64,000 nucleotides of DNA, taken from the NCBI RefSeq assembly GCF_000202835.1, contig NC_015186.1, forward strand, positions 806,001-870,000, in the 5' to 3' direction. Shown piece after piece: positions 63,822 to 64,000 of the stretch. A program made the position numbers and the translations under genes. Position 1 is the first letter of the stretch; each line of letters opens with the position of its first letter. Source of the stretch: Acidiphilium multivorum AIU301. GTDB lineage: Bacteria; Pseudomonadota; Alphaproteobacteria; Acetobacterales; Acetobacteraceae. Below the pieces are notes generated by a model. The model did no database searches, had not been told where the DNA came from, and saw only the letters and a program-made list of their open reading frames with translations.

Positions 63822-64000
63822 GTGGAGCATGATGTTTCGCGACGGTCGTTCATATGCGGTTCGGCGCTGGCCGCCGCCGCCGCGGGCGTGCCCGGTCCCG
63901 CCGCGGCGGCACCGCCTGCCGCGGATGCCGGGCGGGTGCTCGGCCCCGGCGCAATCCCCGTCACCCTCACGGTCAACGGTACCGGCCACGTCCTCGCCAT
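63822..64000 (+). CDS. Iron-sulfur subunit of a molybdenum hydroxylase, Tat-exported (partial)
   Basis: The frame is open to the window edge. It begins with a Tat signal (SRRSFICGSALAAAAAGVPG) and an Ala-rich stretch, followed by IPVTLTVNGTGHVLAI, the start of a plant-type ferredoxin domain as in PaoA/YagT-like small subunits of aldehyde or xanthine dehydrogenases. GTG 63822 is the chosen start; ATG 63783 in frame is an alternative. The cluster cysteines lie beyond the window, so the call rests on the N-terminus. Confidence 0.6.
   Translation, partial: MEHDVSRRSFICGSALAAAAAGVPGPAAAAPPAADAGRVLGPGAIPVTLTVNGTGHVLA

Overview
The window is a 64 kb piece of a GC-rich alphaproteobacterial chromosome. 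The gene set (membrane-bound PuuD urate oxidase, GlxA-type regulators, ISXO2-like insertion sequence, collagen-like protein with a C-terminal Hint domain, RcnR-like/DmeF metal efflux) suggests Acetobacteraceae or a related Rhodospirillales lineage. That placement is inferred from gene content, not from a database search.

Layout. (1) 1-7915, minus strand: an overlapping operon tonB - peptide/nickel-type binding protein - two permeases - fused ATPase - exbB - exbD - xerC. It joins an outer-membrane energiser to an inner-membrane ABC importer. (2) 7982-14801: housekeeping genes (DUF815-type ATPase, yajC, Fe-superoxide dismutase, a squalene/phytoene-synthase-like protein, gyrA-coaD-cyclophilin, tRNA-Lys). 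(3) 14802-22290: an accessory, partly AT-rich island directly after tRNA-Lys. It holds short tandem repeats, nested palindromes, an intact 1080-bp IS1595-family element with exact terminal repeats and an 8-bp target duplication, a giant (Gly-Ala-Thr)n collagen-like gene with a Hint domain that carries a 2-nt frameshift, and an IS110-type transposase relic. (4) 22291-42658: an almost complete purine degradation island. Guanine deaminase and xanthine dehydrogenase (xdhABC) make urate; puuD, uraH and uraD convert it to allantoin; puuE and an allantoate amidohydrolase open the ring and release nitrogen. Glyoxylate is then salvaged by gcl, glxR and glycerate kinase, with hyi beside them. An NCS1 transporter and two LysR regulators complete the set. 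(5) 42527-45739: catalase (its 3' end overlaps guanine deaminase tail to tail), an HD hydrolase and a GlxA-type AraC regulator. (6) 45791-53695: a four-carbon sugar-acid utilisation operon (DeoR regulator, DUF1537 kinase, PdxA2-type decarboxylating dehydrogenase, ribose-type ABC importer). (7) 53742-57647: a polar amino-acid ABC importer and a membrane acyltransferase. (8) 58300-63635: a metal-resistance block with a Met-rich multicopper oxidase, two CDF-family efflux proteins divided by a MerR regulator with a textbook operator, and an RcnR-like repressor with a DmeF exporter. (9) The right edge starts a Tat-exported iron-sulfur subunit of a molybdenum hydroxylase.

The most unusual locus is the collagen-like/Hint gene: about 299 Gly-X-Y triplets, nearly all Gly-Ala-Thr, between an AT-rich N-terminal domain and a GC-rich autoprocessing-type C-terminal domain, interrupted by one 2-base slip in the repeat. 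No clear new defence system was seen.
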